DNA of 64,000 nucleotides from Marisa cornuarietis (GCA_004794655.1 SMMW01000622.1:3533501-3597500); one strand, 5' to 3'. Numbered from the stretch's first letter, positions 34,092 to 46,154 are shown. A program made the numbers and translations. The notes: a model not told the origin generated them from the letters alone.

Positions 34092-34669
34092 CTCTAAACC
34101 CTGTTCTGCGCTGCTCGTGGCTGTCCAAGAAGTTAGCAAGTAGCGAGGTGTTTTTCTCATTCAAATCGAGATACCAACCACAGCTAATGTAAAAAAAATT
34201 TAAAAAAAACAAAAACACAACCAAAAAATGACAGATTTAATGGAAATGTCAATCACGGGAAGAGCCCAACGATTTCAACCAATCAAAAAATCGCACAGTT
34301 CTGCAATATTCAAGTTACCCTTGTCCAAGACATCTCGCGTCAGCGTACAATCACCATCCATTTTCCCACTGCTAGCAAATATCTTTTTTACAAGGCACAA
34401 CTCAGCGAGAAACAAATTTTCATCACATAACGCATAACCGTGATTCTCATTCATTCATTTCTAGGCAATAACACAAAAAAGCTTTACCTGATCAGACGAG
34501 GCTACAGAAAACGTTATGCAGAGATCGCGATGGCGCACTTCTCACAGGCATGATGATTGGCCTGTGAATGCTCGCCACGACAGAGATTTTCCCGTTAGCA
34601 TGTGTGACTTTTTTCTATCTCTTTTGTTTTTGTCGACTTGGGTAAGTGACATGTTCTACCCTAACCTTG

Positions 34670-34990
34670 ATTGTTTTGTCTGCTCAGTCATTCTGTCCAA
34701 AATAAAGGCCAACACCAAAACCTTAACCTAACCCAAAACACAAATGTGTCTTAGTCATAGATGTCAAGCTAACACACATATATATATACATATATAACAA
34801 AAAACCGTGTGTACCAAAGAATTAAATAAAAGATCAATAAATTAAAACAATGAATCCACAGCGTTGGGACTGAAAACCACTCGCTCTACCCACTACGCTA
34901 TAGCAGCTTCGACGAAAAGCAATCAAAGTTAATCTGTTCGAAGTACCGCACTTTCATTAAACATCATAAAACTACAAATTAAAAGGCGGC
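34670..34990 (-). mobile_element. tRNA-derived SINE, copy 2
   Basis: On the minus strand the head reads CTATAGCGTAGTGGGTAGAG (A box, 34878-34904) and GCTGTGGATTCA (B box, 34851-34863), like a tRNA. The body, with a TA-rich tract and TTCTGTCCAAAATAAAGGCC at the far end, is shared with 32950-33275. The two copies lie in the same direction on either side of the hAT element. Confidence 0.65.
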
Positions 34991-36760
34991 GTGCGTGGAA
35001 GAAGACAGTACAATCAATAGTTTCTCCCTGCGCTTAGTAAACATATATAGTGGCCATTCAGAGCTCGATAAATTTCCCTGAACCCTTTTCCTTTGTGCCC
35101 ACCTGTTGTAGTACAGTCCTCCCTTTCTTACTTAAAACAGGATTTAACATGTCACATGCGGGTCTGACACAAACTGGTCTTGATCTTCCGCGATCACTGC
35201 TTCAGCTTTGATACAGTAAACTTCTGGAGAAGTCACAGACGTCTGTCTCACTCAAGATGCTACATTTTCAGTAGTAGACTCCCGATACCTCATTTTCAGT
35301 AGTAAACTGCCTGTGGCTATAAGCAGAAATAAGTGGGATGTTCAAGTGTTTTCCGTTTTCTGCTCTGACTACATCAAAGGCTGAGTTCCGGAGTGTGTGC
35401 ACGTGTCTCGGTCTTCACTGTACATAGGTACTTGTGTGCATCCCTTTGCTTGAGATGCTGCTGTCCTCCTGAAGCCTTCTTAACCGGACAAGCATGGACG
35501 AATGTATGACAAAATTTTACAAAATTTTTATATAAGCGTACTAAGGTATCTGTGACCGCACATTTGTGCATGTAAATTCCATCATGTAGATGCTGCTGCA
35601 CTTTGGGAGTAAGTCGAGACACACGAACATTGCATTTGTTTGTATATAAATTTCTACAAGCCCTCTCTTAACCACACAAAATATAGACGAGTGTCTGACC
35701 TGCTTGGCAAAAGTTTTTATATGACAGTCATGTAGACACTGCCAAACTTTGCTCAAACATTCGTCCATATTTGTCCTATGAAGAATGCCCTAAAGGATAA
35801 ATGTTCTCTGCTTCATTCTCATCTTTAGACACTCACAGTTCTGCGACAAACATGCATTGAATTTGTTCTTCATAATTATTTCCTCTCGATCACTGTTCAT
35901 TGTATTTCGATTTATATATATATATATTTTTTTTTCACTGTCGTAAAATACGTATTACCAGGTGGCTGATAATCGCGGGCCTTGGCACAAAATCGAGTTG
36001 AAAACTGAAAAGGCATCTAGAGTTGGAGGACATGCTACTGATTGTGTCGTTAGGGAAGTGCCGCGATCTCTACTAATAAAAACCAGGCCGTGCGCCCCAC
36101 CCACTTAGTGGAGTAACGAGGAATTTTAGCGCTCGAGGTGAAGGAGGTGTAAATCGCCAACGGCGCCTTCATCTCCCCCCTACCTACCGCCATCATCAGG
36201 TCAAATACTTGCTCATTTTGTAGACAAATCAAAGGGAACTTAATTAAGACAGTTATTGATTTTAATTTGCACATATGTTGGAATTAAAAGGGGGAAGGTT
36301 ATTGTGAAGCAATAAAATATGAAAGTATTTAAATAAAAAAATAAATCTGTTTAAATGGCTTTTTTTTTTTTTTTTACTTTCGAGCAGCAGAAGAGAGCAA
36401 CTTTTCTGGAAGGCATCAGAAGTGCCACCCTCCCACCTACCTCTCTGTCACTTTCCCCCCGGCTCTCAACTGGCTGGGAAGATATCCTCCCAGTAACTAG
36501 GCTGGTCTCTGGTGTGCTCGTGCTCGTGCTTTTTTTTTTTTTTTTTTGACGCTGGCTCTAGAGTCACTGAGGGGCTTCCTGTCCCTCAGAAGCCCGTTCT
36601 CTGCTTACCACTGCCACTTGTTAGGGTTTGCTAGGAGGCAGTTGTGATGATCATAGGCTTCACAGATTTGCACCTTGCTAAATTTTTCTTCTTTCTTCTA
36701 AATAATATTTTTAGTTTGATTAGCAAAGTTCAGTTGAGTCTCTCTCTCTCTCTTACATAC
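34991..36760. other. Flanks of the 35.5-kb MITE, otherwise unassigned
   Basis: Long T runs at 36360-36376 and 36530-36547 and a TA tract at 35913-35927. No gene supported. Confidence 0.4.
35471..35790. mobile_element. MITE with long terminal inverted repeats
   Basis: The left arm GAAGCCTTCTTAACCGGAC and ATGGACGAATGTATGA matches the reverse complement of the right arm (GGGCATTCTTCATAGGAC, ATGGACGAATGTTTGA). A further direct partial copy of the arm lies inside at about 35662-35715, with TTTTTATAT and TCATGTAGA parts repeated, so the element looks like two joined units. No protein is encoded. Relatives: 54140-54371 and an arm at 21576-21620. Confidence 0.7.
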
Positions 36761-36779
36761 ATGTGGGCAATCTCTCAAG

Positions 36780-36800
36780 CACACACACACACACACACGC
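36780..36800. repeat. CA microsatellite
   Basis: About nine CA units followed by CGCGCG. Confidence 0.85.
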
Positions 36801-36920
36801 GCGACTGATAAGATCAATCCTCTGTCATACATTGAAGCCTTCTGACTGTCACAAAGGTTTCCAGATGACTCTTAACAGGGTTCAGCATCACGCCACTTCC
36901 TTCGGGTTCTTGTTCATTGT

Positions 36921-37403
36921 AAATAATAATAATAATAATAATAGTGAGGATTTTTATAGCGCATATTCACACTCATAGAGAGCATGCTCTTAGCGCTTAA
37001 AACGAGGAAGAGACGTGGACTAAGTAGATACAGAACAAAGGGGACGAAAGAAAACGACAGTACTGACGAAACAGAAAACAAAAGGCATCAAGTAACAGGA
37101 ACAGAGAAATATAGTGATTCTGCGAGAAAGATGGGTAAAGTAGCAAGAGGGAAGGGGGGAGGGTAAGAAGGACTAGCATTGTGTGGACTGTGTTAGGAGT
37201 AATGCTCAAGGAAGAGGTGCGTTTTCAGTGCAGATTTGAAAGATTCAGTTGTAGGAAGGAAGCGGATATGGAAAGGAAGAGAGTTCCATTGTTTTGCAGC
37301 ACAGTAGCCAAAAGTCCTGTGACCATATGTTGTTGTTCTGGTGACAGGAACAGTTAGAATACGGTCGTCAGACGAAGACCGTAGTTGTCTGAACGGAGAG
37401 TAA
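36921..37403 (-). mobile_element. LINE copy C, 3' fragment
   Basis: An AAT tail at 36921-36943 is followed by the same 3' UTR as copy B, almost base for base, and then about 200 bp of antisense RT C-terminus. Homology stops abruptly near 37403 (after GGGATGAGAAG), as expected for 5' truncation. The RT frame is broken beyond the last 60 or so codons. Confidence 0.85.
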
Positions 37404-38808
37404 GGGATGAGAAGAAAAGAGTGACGAGTCGGACAATAGAACGAGACTGAAATTCGTAATGAATTTTCCTACAAAATTCCATCTTTACACAAATAATATT
37501 TTCCTCCATATACCTTCCTTCTTTTAAAGGCCAACGCACGGAAAGCTTGCACGAACCGACACATGGAAAGCTGGCATGCCTTGATCACTCACTTGTACAT
37601 CTCTGCCGACCGCACGTCTCTCAGACACACCACCTCCACCCCCACCCCTTCCTTCCTTCTACAGACCGTTCCAGGGAGAGATTGTGCAAGGACAATGGCG
37701 GGCGGAAATAAGTCGAGGGACTTCGTTATCCACGCAGTCGGAAGAGAGCGCGCGGGAACGACGGGATGGGAAAAGCACCTTGAGCTGCGAACATAACATC
37801 CGGGACCAGACGTAGGTGATGGAGGCGGTGCTAATGCCGAGGCTAAGCTGGGCAATCAGTCGTGCCAATGCACCTTATTCACGCGCGACTCTTCCGGGTT
37901 TCCAAAACGAGGCCTCGTAGGCTGTCATAGTTACGAGGAAGAATAGCTGAAAACTCCGCAAAAGAAAGTCAAATCGCACAGGCACAGCTATATGCCGTTC
38001 TGCACAAACAATGTGGTGGCTAGACGTCTGTCATTTCATTCGTTAGCAAGTGATAACAAACTTTGAGAATCTGAGTTTGAAAAATTGAAGGAAACAAGAC
38101 ATGCTCTTTCGGTGCAAGTGCTGAGTGTGTGACAGGCATGCTTTACTTTTTAAAATTGTTTCAGTTTAAGAATAACTAAAATGACTATACAGACATGTAT
38201 AGATGATCAACTCTACGGGGATTAAAGTTTACATCGGGCTAAAAAGTTAACAAATGTATGCTATTTTTGTGACATACAGTAGTTTAGTCCTATGTGTGAG
38301 AGCTCTGATTTTTATTTATTTATTTATTTAGTTTTACATGATGGTAAGCTTGAAGAGAGGTGTAAGAGGAAAACAGCATGTTGTAATTTTCATGGTTATT
38401 TTTTTTTACAAACATCTACTTCTTCATTTAGATTAAATTTGCAGACTTAAAAATTTTGAGCAGCATGACATTCACGCTGCAGTAGCACTTATAAAAGCCT
38501 GTTGGGGAATAACCCCTGTAGTACTGACATTTGCTGTTTCTCTTCGCATGATCCTCGGGGATGAAGTTATGGTAGATAAAGAATTCATAACTTTTTTTGT
38601 AAAATCAGTGTATCTATAATTTTATTTCAATGGTGACCTATGGCACGAAATCTGGTTCAGTGAACTGGTGGAGTCGGCGCAGAAGATCATGGCTTGAATT
38701 TTTTTTTTTTTTTTTTTTACTTTTAAAAATATTCTGCCTCACTCTACAACAAGGAAAATAGAATGTGAAAAGCACACGTTTTTGTCAATATTTTCACACG
38801 AATGTTTA

Positions 38809-39002
38809 CTATATATATGGGGCAAATATGAACGTATCCTAAACGGTAATAACATATATACATGGGGCAAATATGAAGGGGCGACACATGGAATAATATT
38901 ATATATGTGGGGAAAATACAAATGGAGGCTATACGGTAATAAAATATGTACATGGTACATGGGGCAAATATGAATGGACGACACACGGAGTAATATGTAT
39001 AT
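38809..39002 (+). repeat. 45-bp tandem repeat with two alternating unit types
   Basis: Four units start at the GGGG of GGGGCAAATATGAA-like cores at 38819, 38864, 38909 and 38961. Units 1 and 3 carry ACGGTAATAA; units 2 and 4 carry GACACAYGGARTAATAT. The step of 52 instead of 45 comes from a CATGGTA duplication. Frames stay open on both strands because 45 is a multiple of 3. Confidence 0.9.
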
Positions 39003-39460
39003 AGGGAACGGTGAGTTATTTAAATAAGTAACAGAATCAAAGATCTACATAATAAGTGTACGGAAAATCGAAACAACCGTAACGTATCTGATAAAAAAAT
39101 TAATTGAAGTGATTATCGTTTCAGTTCTTTAATCCTCCGTGTGGGAAGTGGAAAGATCAGTTCCAATGCGCCGGTCGCCGCTACTTCTGCCCACTTGGCC
39201 TCGGTCTGGTTTCAATATGGCACTTGCCTGTAACAAATAAGAGTCGGTGGACACATTCACGATAGTGATCTCTGAAATGTCAAAGTTTTCTCCCTAAATA
39301 ACCGAGATGAACGTAGCGAAGATCTTGTCCTGTCCTTTTGTATCTCTGCATGTAAGGTCTACAAAAGTGTGTGGCGTTTTCGAATGGCTACGCTGAGTTC
39401 AGTACAAACATTTTCCCAAATCTGAGTAAATAACACCTCCCATCTCATTCTCGAGATACA

Positions 39461-39720
39461 AGCTGACACTGCTTGTCCATATACTTATCTATGTGCTTGT
39501 AACTTCGCTTTGTGCAATATATCTCTGTGCATACAGCATATGAAACGAACAGTTCACTCGGACTAACCAACTGTATTTCTTTCTGTTACAAGCTTACACT
39601 GCCTGTCCATGTACTTATTTATGTGTCTGTGATGTCGCTTTGTACAATATATTTCTGCGTGTATAGTATATTACATTTCACTTGGATGAAACCAACCTCG
39701 GCAACCTGCTGTATATGTAT
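39461..39720 (+). repeat. 130-bp tandem duplication, diverged
   Basis: AGCTGACACTGCTTGTCCAT at 39461 matches AGCTTACACTGCCTGTCCAT at 39591, and the match goes on through the CGCTTTGTRCAATATAT block. Only two units. Confidence 0.8.
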
Positions 39721-40452
39721 TCTGCTTCTGATTGTACACACCTGCTGTGGATGCTCGAATGAGCACGCTGTCTTTAAACAGGAAAGTTCCTTAATCCCTG
39801 TATTACTGTCTGTCAGACGGAGAAGGCCATTTCACGCAGCAAATGACTCACTGATTGGCCCAACACGGTTGAGGACAGTAATTCCCAAGTCAGTGCAGAG
39901 TTGCACGCTGAACGGTGTGCGCCACCACGAGATATTTTCAGTGCTAGAGGCTGTACTTGTTCAGTACTTGCTGTTAACTCACCAGTGTTCCTTATCGAAG
40001 TCTTTTTCCATCATATTTTTGCTTGGTTTGTTCGATTCCAAAAAGAGATGACGTCTTAACACCGTTGTTAGTAGCTTCAAACCAATGCTAGCACAGGAGT
40101 TGGAAGTTTTACAGCAGCATCTTATTGGGAATAAAGTTAGGTACAAGAGATTATTGTAGGTCTAGTCAGGCTGGGAAGGCTGGGTAGAAACGCTAATTAG
40201 ACGTATTCTTTAACGTTCCAAACATCGAGGGCTTAACCTCAGGAAACTCCTGATTATGACGATGTATTTCTTTAAAAAAAAAGACAAATATCATTAACAG
40301 AGTCCTCATTATTATCGAGTGCAGCTCTCATGGCGCCAGTTGGCATTTCCCAAAGATGTTTTCCACATTAATGCTTCTGAAGGAAAACGCATGTAAATTT
40401 TTTAGAAGTGTCTGTATAACTTTGAAAATCTTACGACAGCTTGTTTTACAAC

Positions 40453-40688
40453 GGTTTGTTGGTTGGTTGATTTAGCAGGAAAGTGCTTTCACCTTGAGGT
40501 GATTTCGCATTGTGAGGAAGAGGGAGGCGGGAGAAAGCCGGAGTACCCATAGACTCCCCTCCTTCCGATTATCAACTCTGCAAACAGGTGGCACATACAG
40601 TGTCCCGAAACGAGATCAGAACCCAGGCCTTCTCACTGCAGTGGTGACAAGCGAGTGTTTTAACTACTACACTATGGGGCGCCCCTTT
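40453..40688 (-). mobile_element. tRNA-derived SINE
   Basis: On the minus strand the head reads GGGGCGCCCCATAGTGTAGT, AGTTAAAACACTCGC (A box, 40651-40674) and GGGTTCTGATC (B box, 40614-40624). The body runs to a CAACCAACC tail at 40453-40470. Size and layout are typical of animal SINEs. Confidence 0.75.
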
Positions 40689-41649
40689 TGTAGATAATTT
40701 TCCAATAAAGAAGTCGACCTTTACATCTGGGACGGGTCAGAGAGTAAACGTTTCCCTGGTTTGTGGGGTCATGAGGTTCATGTTGGGAAAACTTGAAAAT
40801 GTTTTCTCTAATCAAATGTCTTCCATCTCTAACTTTCTACACTTCCTTTTTTTCACTGCCACAGAAGCGTGGAATATCATAAAGTTGATGAGCTGGGCGT
40901 TTACTGTTATATTACGCCAGCTTCAGTCCTACTGATAGTTTCTGTGCGGAGCCACATACGTGCCAGACGAAAAGGTTTAAGCATGCAGCTACTTATCTTC
41001 AACGGACGCAAATAAATGTTGTGCCCAGTGCTTTTAAAGCAAAGGAATGCACGAAGTAGCAGAGAAAATGCCGTCAACCCATTCCAAGGAAACCAGACAG
41101 GGGCGGTTATTCCTGCTGACAGAATGACAAGAAAGCTGTGCTGCTGACATCGGAGATTCTGTGGCCAGGGTCAAGATCGTGCAACAGAGAGCTTGCAGAT
41201 GATGCATAGTTCGCATGGACAACAAACGTCAGACGTAAGAAATGAGAGAGGAGGTAGGACCGACAAAATTGCCGTCCCATGCCAGTCCCTGGAGCCACCC
41301 TTCTGGTGAGGAGGGGAGGGGGAAGCGCACTGACGTTGTGCGAGGAAAGGAATAAAAGAGAAGTGATGGTAGACTCTGTACAAGCTCCACCGAAGCTTCG
41401 CTGCTGGAAGACTTTTCCACGCTCGCTAACTTACAGCGCCTGTCGCAACGCTCGTGCGCGCTTCTTCCCAATAACACACGCACACTGACGTTCTTTCGCA
41501 CAACACAGAGACTAATAAGTAAGGTCTGCAGGCCCTGACTACTTAATTTCTACACAGAAAAAGAAATGACACAACAACCAGTCAACTTTTCAAACACTTT
41601 CCACGAATCATGGAGCAAAAACAAGTTCAATTTCACTTCGTGCATATAA

Positions 41650-41820
41650 GATGCAAAGGTAAAGGTAAAGTGCGTCCCCTAGCCTGGATTCGAACGCAAT
41701 GCTCTAGCTTCTTGGCAAGCCGCTAACCCTGTGCAGTGGCATACCAACAATCCTTTCCAACAGCCTAGTTCTTGTGCAGCTGTTGCTTTCTTTAGGGCGC
41801 CAACGCCTTTGGCTTAAGCA
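41650..41820 (-). mobile_element. tRNA-derived SINE fragment
   Basis: On the minus strand GCACAGGGTTAGCGGCTTGC (A box region, 41715-41735) is followed by GCGTTCGAATCC (B box, 41686-41695) at near-tRNA spacing, then GGGGACGCACTTTACCTTTA. The TACCTTTACCTTT end may be a tail repeat. Confidence 0.65.
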
Positions 41821-42287
41821 AGAAAAAAGAAATTCATAAGAATTTAGTTGAATGAGTGACCACCACTCGTGTAATTAATTCCCAGCGTCGTCACTCGAAG
41901 AATTGACGTTCTTTAAATACACATACAGCCCCGATGCCTCTCGTGAGGTCGACGTCTCTCAGCTCACAAGATCTTAATGTAGGCGCCACCTCTTTTGACA
42001 CTGACATCCTCGTAGCAACATGATGAGTAAGCCGACTCTCATGCTGCTTGTTCTTTATGCGGGCAGGTGGAATGAATAAGTCTATTGCAACGGCTTACTT
42101 TGCTCTCATCCTCGATACAAACTAAACTGTACGTGGTTACATGGGATTAGACACTGCCTTAATTATTTTTTATAAAACTATATTAAAGAGAAATATAATT
42201 GCATTACAAAAAAATCAGTAACAAAATTATATCGCTCCTTTGTAACAACAAACATAAAAAATGAAAAAGGGGTGTATTTACCAAACC

Positions 42288-44260
42288 TTCAGTCAGTCAG
42301 TCGTTGGCGGGAGGGAGGAACACATGACAGGGCCCGCCACTCTTGCCTGTTTTGAGTGATAGTGAGCAGGTCCTGTACAGGACGACCAGTCCAGTCTTTG
42401 ACGTTCGTCAGCCAGTTCTTTCTCTGACCACCGCGGCGTCGACTGCCCTCCAAGGTGCTTTGCAGGATAGTTTTCGACAAGGTGTCGGGTCACATGACCA
42501 AAGAAGACCATCTACGTCGCTTGACTGTTGAAAGTAGAGGTCCCTGGTGTCCTACGAGTGTGCCAATCTTGTTTCTTACAAAGTCGTTGGTTCTATGTTC
42601 TTTGTCTGAGATCCGAAGCAGACTCCTTAGGCGCTTGTTCTCGAATGCCTGGATTCTTGAATGTCTGTTGCGATCCTGATGCGGTTATCTGGCGTGGAGC
42701 TGCCGTCCTTGGAGAGGGTGGCTCCCAAGTATTTGAAGCTGCTTACCTCTTCGTGCTGCACCCCGTTCATACAGATCTCTGTTTTTCAGTTGCCATTGAT
42801 CATAACTTTGCTCTTTTCAGTGCTGGTCTACATTTCATATGCACTTGAGCTGTGTGTCAATCTGTTGGTGAGGTCTTGCAGTTCTTTGTTAGTACCTGCT
42901 AACAGATCTATGTCATCTGCAAAGTGTAGGTTGCAGATCGGCAATCCAACAACTGAAATGGAAGTATGATGGTCTTGTAGAGCTTCAAGCATGATTTTCT
43001 CTAAGATAATATTAAGCAGCACCAGTGATAGGGTACATCCTTATGTACGCCTACTGTGGTGCGAAAGTAAGCTCCTATTTGGTTGTTCGTCAGTTTTGTA
43101 CTCGTTGAGCTATTGTATACCGCTTCTATGATTTGAAAGAGGCTTTCTTTGATGTTCAATTTTCGCATCCCATGCCATAGCTTCTCGCGCCAGACTCTGT
43201 CAAATGCCTTTTTAAGTTCAATGAAGTTGGAGTAAAGGTCCCTCTGATGCTGAAGATGCTTTTCTATTAGGAGACAACCGTTGAAGACCTGCTCAACTGT
43301 GCTTCTGCGTGGTCTGAATCCAGCCTGTTCTTCTGCGGTGGTTCTGATGCGGTTCTATATGACCTTTTGCATGAATGTGCTTGGATGGCTGATAAGGCTT
43401 ATGCTTCTGTAGTTCTGGCACTGTTTGCTGTTTCCTTTCTTTGGGAAGGGTATGATTAGTGACTGCGTCCATTCCTTGCGTTCACAGACTCTTTGCCATA
43501 TTGTAGTTTCTTCCCCACCCTGCTTGAGCAGCTCAGCTGGCGTCTTTCCTCCCTTCAGACTGTGTACAGCTCATTGGACCTCTTCCCGTAGGACTGGTAG
43601 CTCTGCAGGTTCACTGTCTCTAGTCTGGTTGTTTTGGAGAATGTTGGTGTCGGTCTTCAGCTGGAAGTTGTACAGGTCCTTGCAGTACTCCGTCCATCGG
43701 TTGAGTACAGCATTGCCTTCTGTGAGAAGGTGACCATTGCTGTCTTCGATGACTGAGGTCTTCTGCTGATCTGTCAGTGAGGGTCTTTATAACTTGGTAA
43801 CCCTTTTTTGTTGTCCCCTCGTGCCATTCCATCTTCTGTGTTCCGGCATTGGTTCTCAATCCGATTCTCCCTAGCTGGCTTCATCCCTTTCTTAATTGCA
43901 CAGTTCACTTCTTTATATCTGCTGGTGGCTGCTCCTGTTTTATCTTTTTTCAAGGTCCTCCTTTGGTCACAGAGGTCTAGGATGTCATTTGTGACCTATG
44001 GTTGTTTCTTATTCCTATGTAGCCCAAGAACCTTCTGGGCTGTTGAGATCAGCGCCTCTTTGTTGTTTCCAGCGAGGGTGTCTACATCACACTCCACCAG
44101 GCTCAGCGTGGCAAATTTCCCTCCAGCTGTGGGTCTTGCAGCTTCTCCAGATCAAAGCAAATTCGGGGTTTTTTTTAGAGTAGCTTTCCCTTTCTGGGAA
44201 GGTACCGTTTCCAATTCCTCATTTTTACTCCAACTGCGTGGCTTCGTGGGTCTAAAGGAA
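42288..44260 (-). mobile_element. Decayed LINE, endonuclease-reverse transcriptase type
   Basis: On the minus strand: a fragment before RT (KKGYQVIKTLTDRSA), then RT blocks NFIELKKAFDRVWREKL, GCTLSLVLLNIILEKIM, HTSISVVGLPICNLHFADDI with catalytic FADD at 42912-42923, and the C-terminal FGHVTRH, LSKTILQ-like, STLEGSRRRGGQRKNW and VKDWTGRPVQDLLT. A short CTGA repeat at 42288-42302 may be the 3' end. Stops and shifts break the frame. The end motif is typical of LINE proteins common in marine invertebrates; RTE-like is my best guess. Confidence 0.9.
42828..43240 (-). pseudogene. Reverse transcriptase core of the 42.3-kb LINE
   Basis: Carries the palm with both aspartate motifs (IELKKAFDRV at about 43200 and FADDI at 42912-42923), but a frameshift at the usual GVRQGC motif (near 43050) splits it. 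Non-functional. Confidence 0.8.
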
Positions 44261-44576
44261 GTGCAAAACGTGTCAGGTGGTTGGTATATTTAGGACCAGC
44301 TACTCTACTAGTTTAAAAACATCGATAATCGTGCTCTTCTGCACAGTCTTGTTTGCCCTCAGGATAAACCTACTAACTCAAGCAAGCACAATTTTCGCCC
44401 AGAAGCAAAGTACCGTGACAGTGCCAATTCCCTGTAAAAGTTTCGACAGTAAACACTGGAACCAGTCTGACACCTGCACAAATAGCGATGTACGAGTGCT
44501 TGAGAACTACCGACTTAGTCCAACAGAATTTAGAGCGCTCTCTATAATCGCGCGTTTTAGACAGAGTACTTCAGAA

Positions 44577-44930
44577 AATCGAGTGCGTCGTAGTTCTTGG
44601 CCCTGCTTCCTGGTGGGACTACTTGAGACCCAATCTAGCCTCTCACCAACACAGTGAGGGTTGGCTGTCCTGGGTTCAGCTCTCATCTCGGGCACACTGT
44701 TCTTTCCCTGTGTGGAGTAATCGTTATTAGTTCTTATTCTTAAATTGTTGGATTTACATTTGGTTTGAGTCAGTTTTAAATATAGTTGTTCTAAGCGAAG
44801 GTTACGAGTTGCTTGTGTGATATTGGTCGTGTGTGTTGGTGTTCATATCCACAACCAGAGAACTCCACACTCAGCATGTGGCATCTGTTTACAGGGCTGG
44901 CTGCCTTTCCGTGATATTGCATTATTTGCT
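44577..44930 (+). mobile_element. SINE-like fragments
   Basis: ACAGTGAGGGTTGGCTGTCC and GGGTTCAGCTCTC (B-box-like) at 44650-44690, and GCATCTGTTTACAGGGCTGG at 44880-44900, both recur in one unit at 45950-46020. Here they are split by about 190 bp, by insertion or through two partial copies. Confidence 0.5.
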
Positions 44931-45899
44931 CCCCTCATACCCAATCTAGTAGGCGTAAAAATGTTAGTTACAATTTCCTCAAATTGTGTATTTTGTACAA
45001 TTTGTTCAATACACAGGCATTTGAACTGGAACTATAGGAAAATCAGGGAGTGTTCGAAATGATTGTACAACACCGCGGATGTTTTGTGTACAGAGTTTAC
45101 ATCTGCTGAAGTGTCTTTTGAAGAGAAACAAACCTACAAGACGTACGTCAGTGCGTTACCATGACAACAGTTTCTCGTTTCTTCTTCGACAAATTGACCT
45201 TCAACCACTGGACTGTCAATCGCACTGATGTCAGTGAAACACGTAAATGTTGGCAAGTTGACACATCGGATCGTTGTAACTCGTCATTGCATTGTAAGCA
45301 CCTCGTATCATTTGTAACAAATACATACACTGCAAAATCTTGCGAGATTATTTATTGTGTCATTATGACAAATAAATTGCATACGCCTGAGAAGTTACCA
45401 TGGGAACGGTAAGGAAGGCCGCAACCTCTGACAGTCATGTTGTCGGGGGAAAAGAGGGTTGGAGATTACAACCTTGGACTATACGGCTGACATAGCATCC
45501 CTGCATAATAGGTGTCATTCTCGATGTTTTTTTTCCTAACCAGCATCCCGTGATTCCTCATGCGGTACCGGGTACGATCCCATTGAACAGAGGGAAGTGC
45601 AGCATGGAGAAGTGTGTCGTTAATGAATTGCCTTTAATAAACCGTGATCAGAATAATTTAGCTTGTTTGTTTGTTTGTTTTGCTTCGATTAAAATTAGGC
45701 CCGGGCCATGTAAAGTCATGTGACTATATTTAACACTTACCCCAGTTTTAGTGCAGCACATTGAGTGAAGTGTTGACCTCTGCCCTTTCCACATTTCTTC
45801 TCCGTGATACAAAAAATGTTCCCCTCATTTCACATGAGCACACGAGTGACATGAGTGGCATGCAGAAAGATCTTCACGACACGATCTTCATCCTCGCAT

Positions 45900-46075
45900 C
45901 CTCTTCTTTCACACCCGTCCGCCACCAGGGAGGTTATTCTTGTCACCAATACAATGAGGGTTGGCTGTTCTGGGTTCAGCTCTCGCCTCTTTCTCTGCAT
46001 GCAGCATCTGTTTACAGGGCTGGCTCCCTTGCCATGATTTAGCCTTAGTTCCTGGCTCGGCGTTAAACAGCAATT
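45900..46075 (+). mobile_element. tRNA-derived SINE, better copy of the 44.6-kb family
   Basis: AATGAGGGTTGGCTGTTCTG and GGGTTCAGCTCTCGCC (B-box-like) lead into GCATCTGTTTACAGGGCTGG, CCTTGCCATGATTTAGCC and CGGCGTTAAACAGCAATTCC. The GGCGTTAAAC tail type is frequent in mollusc short repeats. Confidence 0.5.
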
Positions 46076-46154
46076 CCACCACCACCACCCTTCTCTATAA
46101 ACATTTTACCGATCACAAACAAGGGAAGCCAGCGTCACGAGTAAACCCCACCCC

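Noticed and set aside
38739..38986. Overlapping frames on both strands (63-81 codons) with repeated ICPMY-like peptides
   Set aside because: They come from the 45-bp tandem repeat, whose period is a multiple of 3.
39512..40051. 179-codon plus-strand frame
   Set aside because: It begins with GTG, spans a 130-bp duplication, and the hydrophobic Cys-rich product resembles nothing known.
40600..40688. tRNA gene
   Set aside because: The A and B boxes belong to a SINE with a body and a CAACCAACC tail; the acceptor arms do not pair as in a tRNA.
41670..41745. tRNA gene
   Set aside because: A and B boxes are visible on the minus strand, but the acceptor stem and cloverleaf cannot be completed; a SINE head explains it better.
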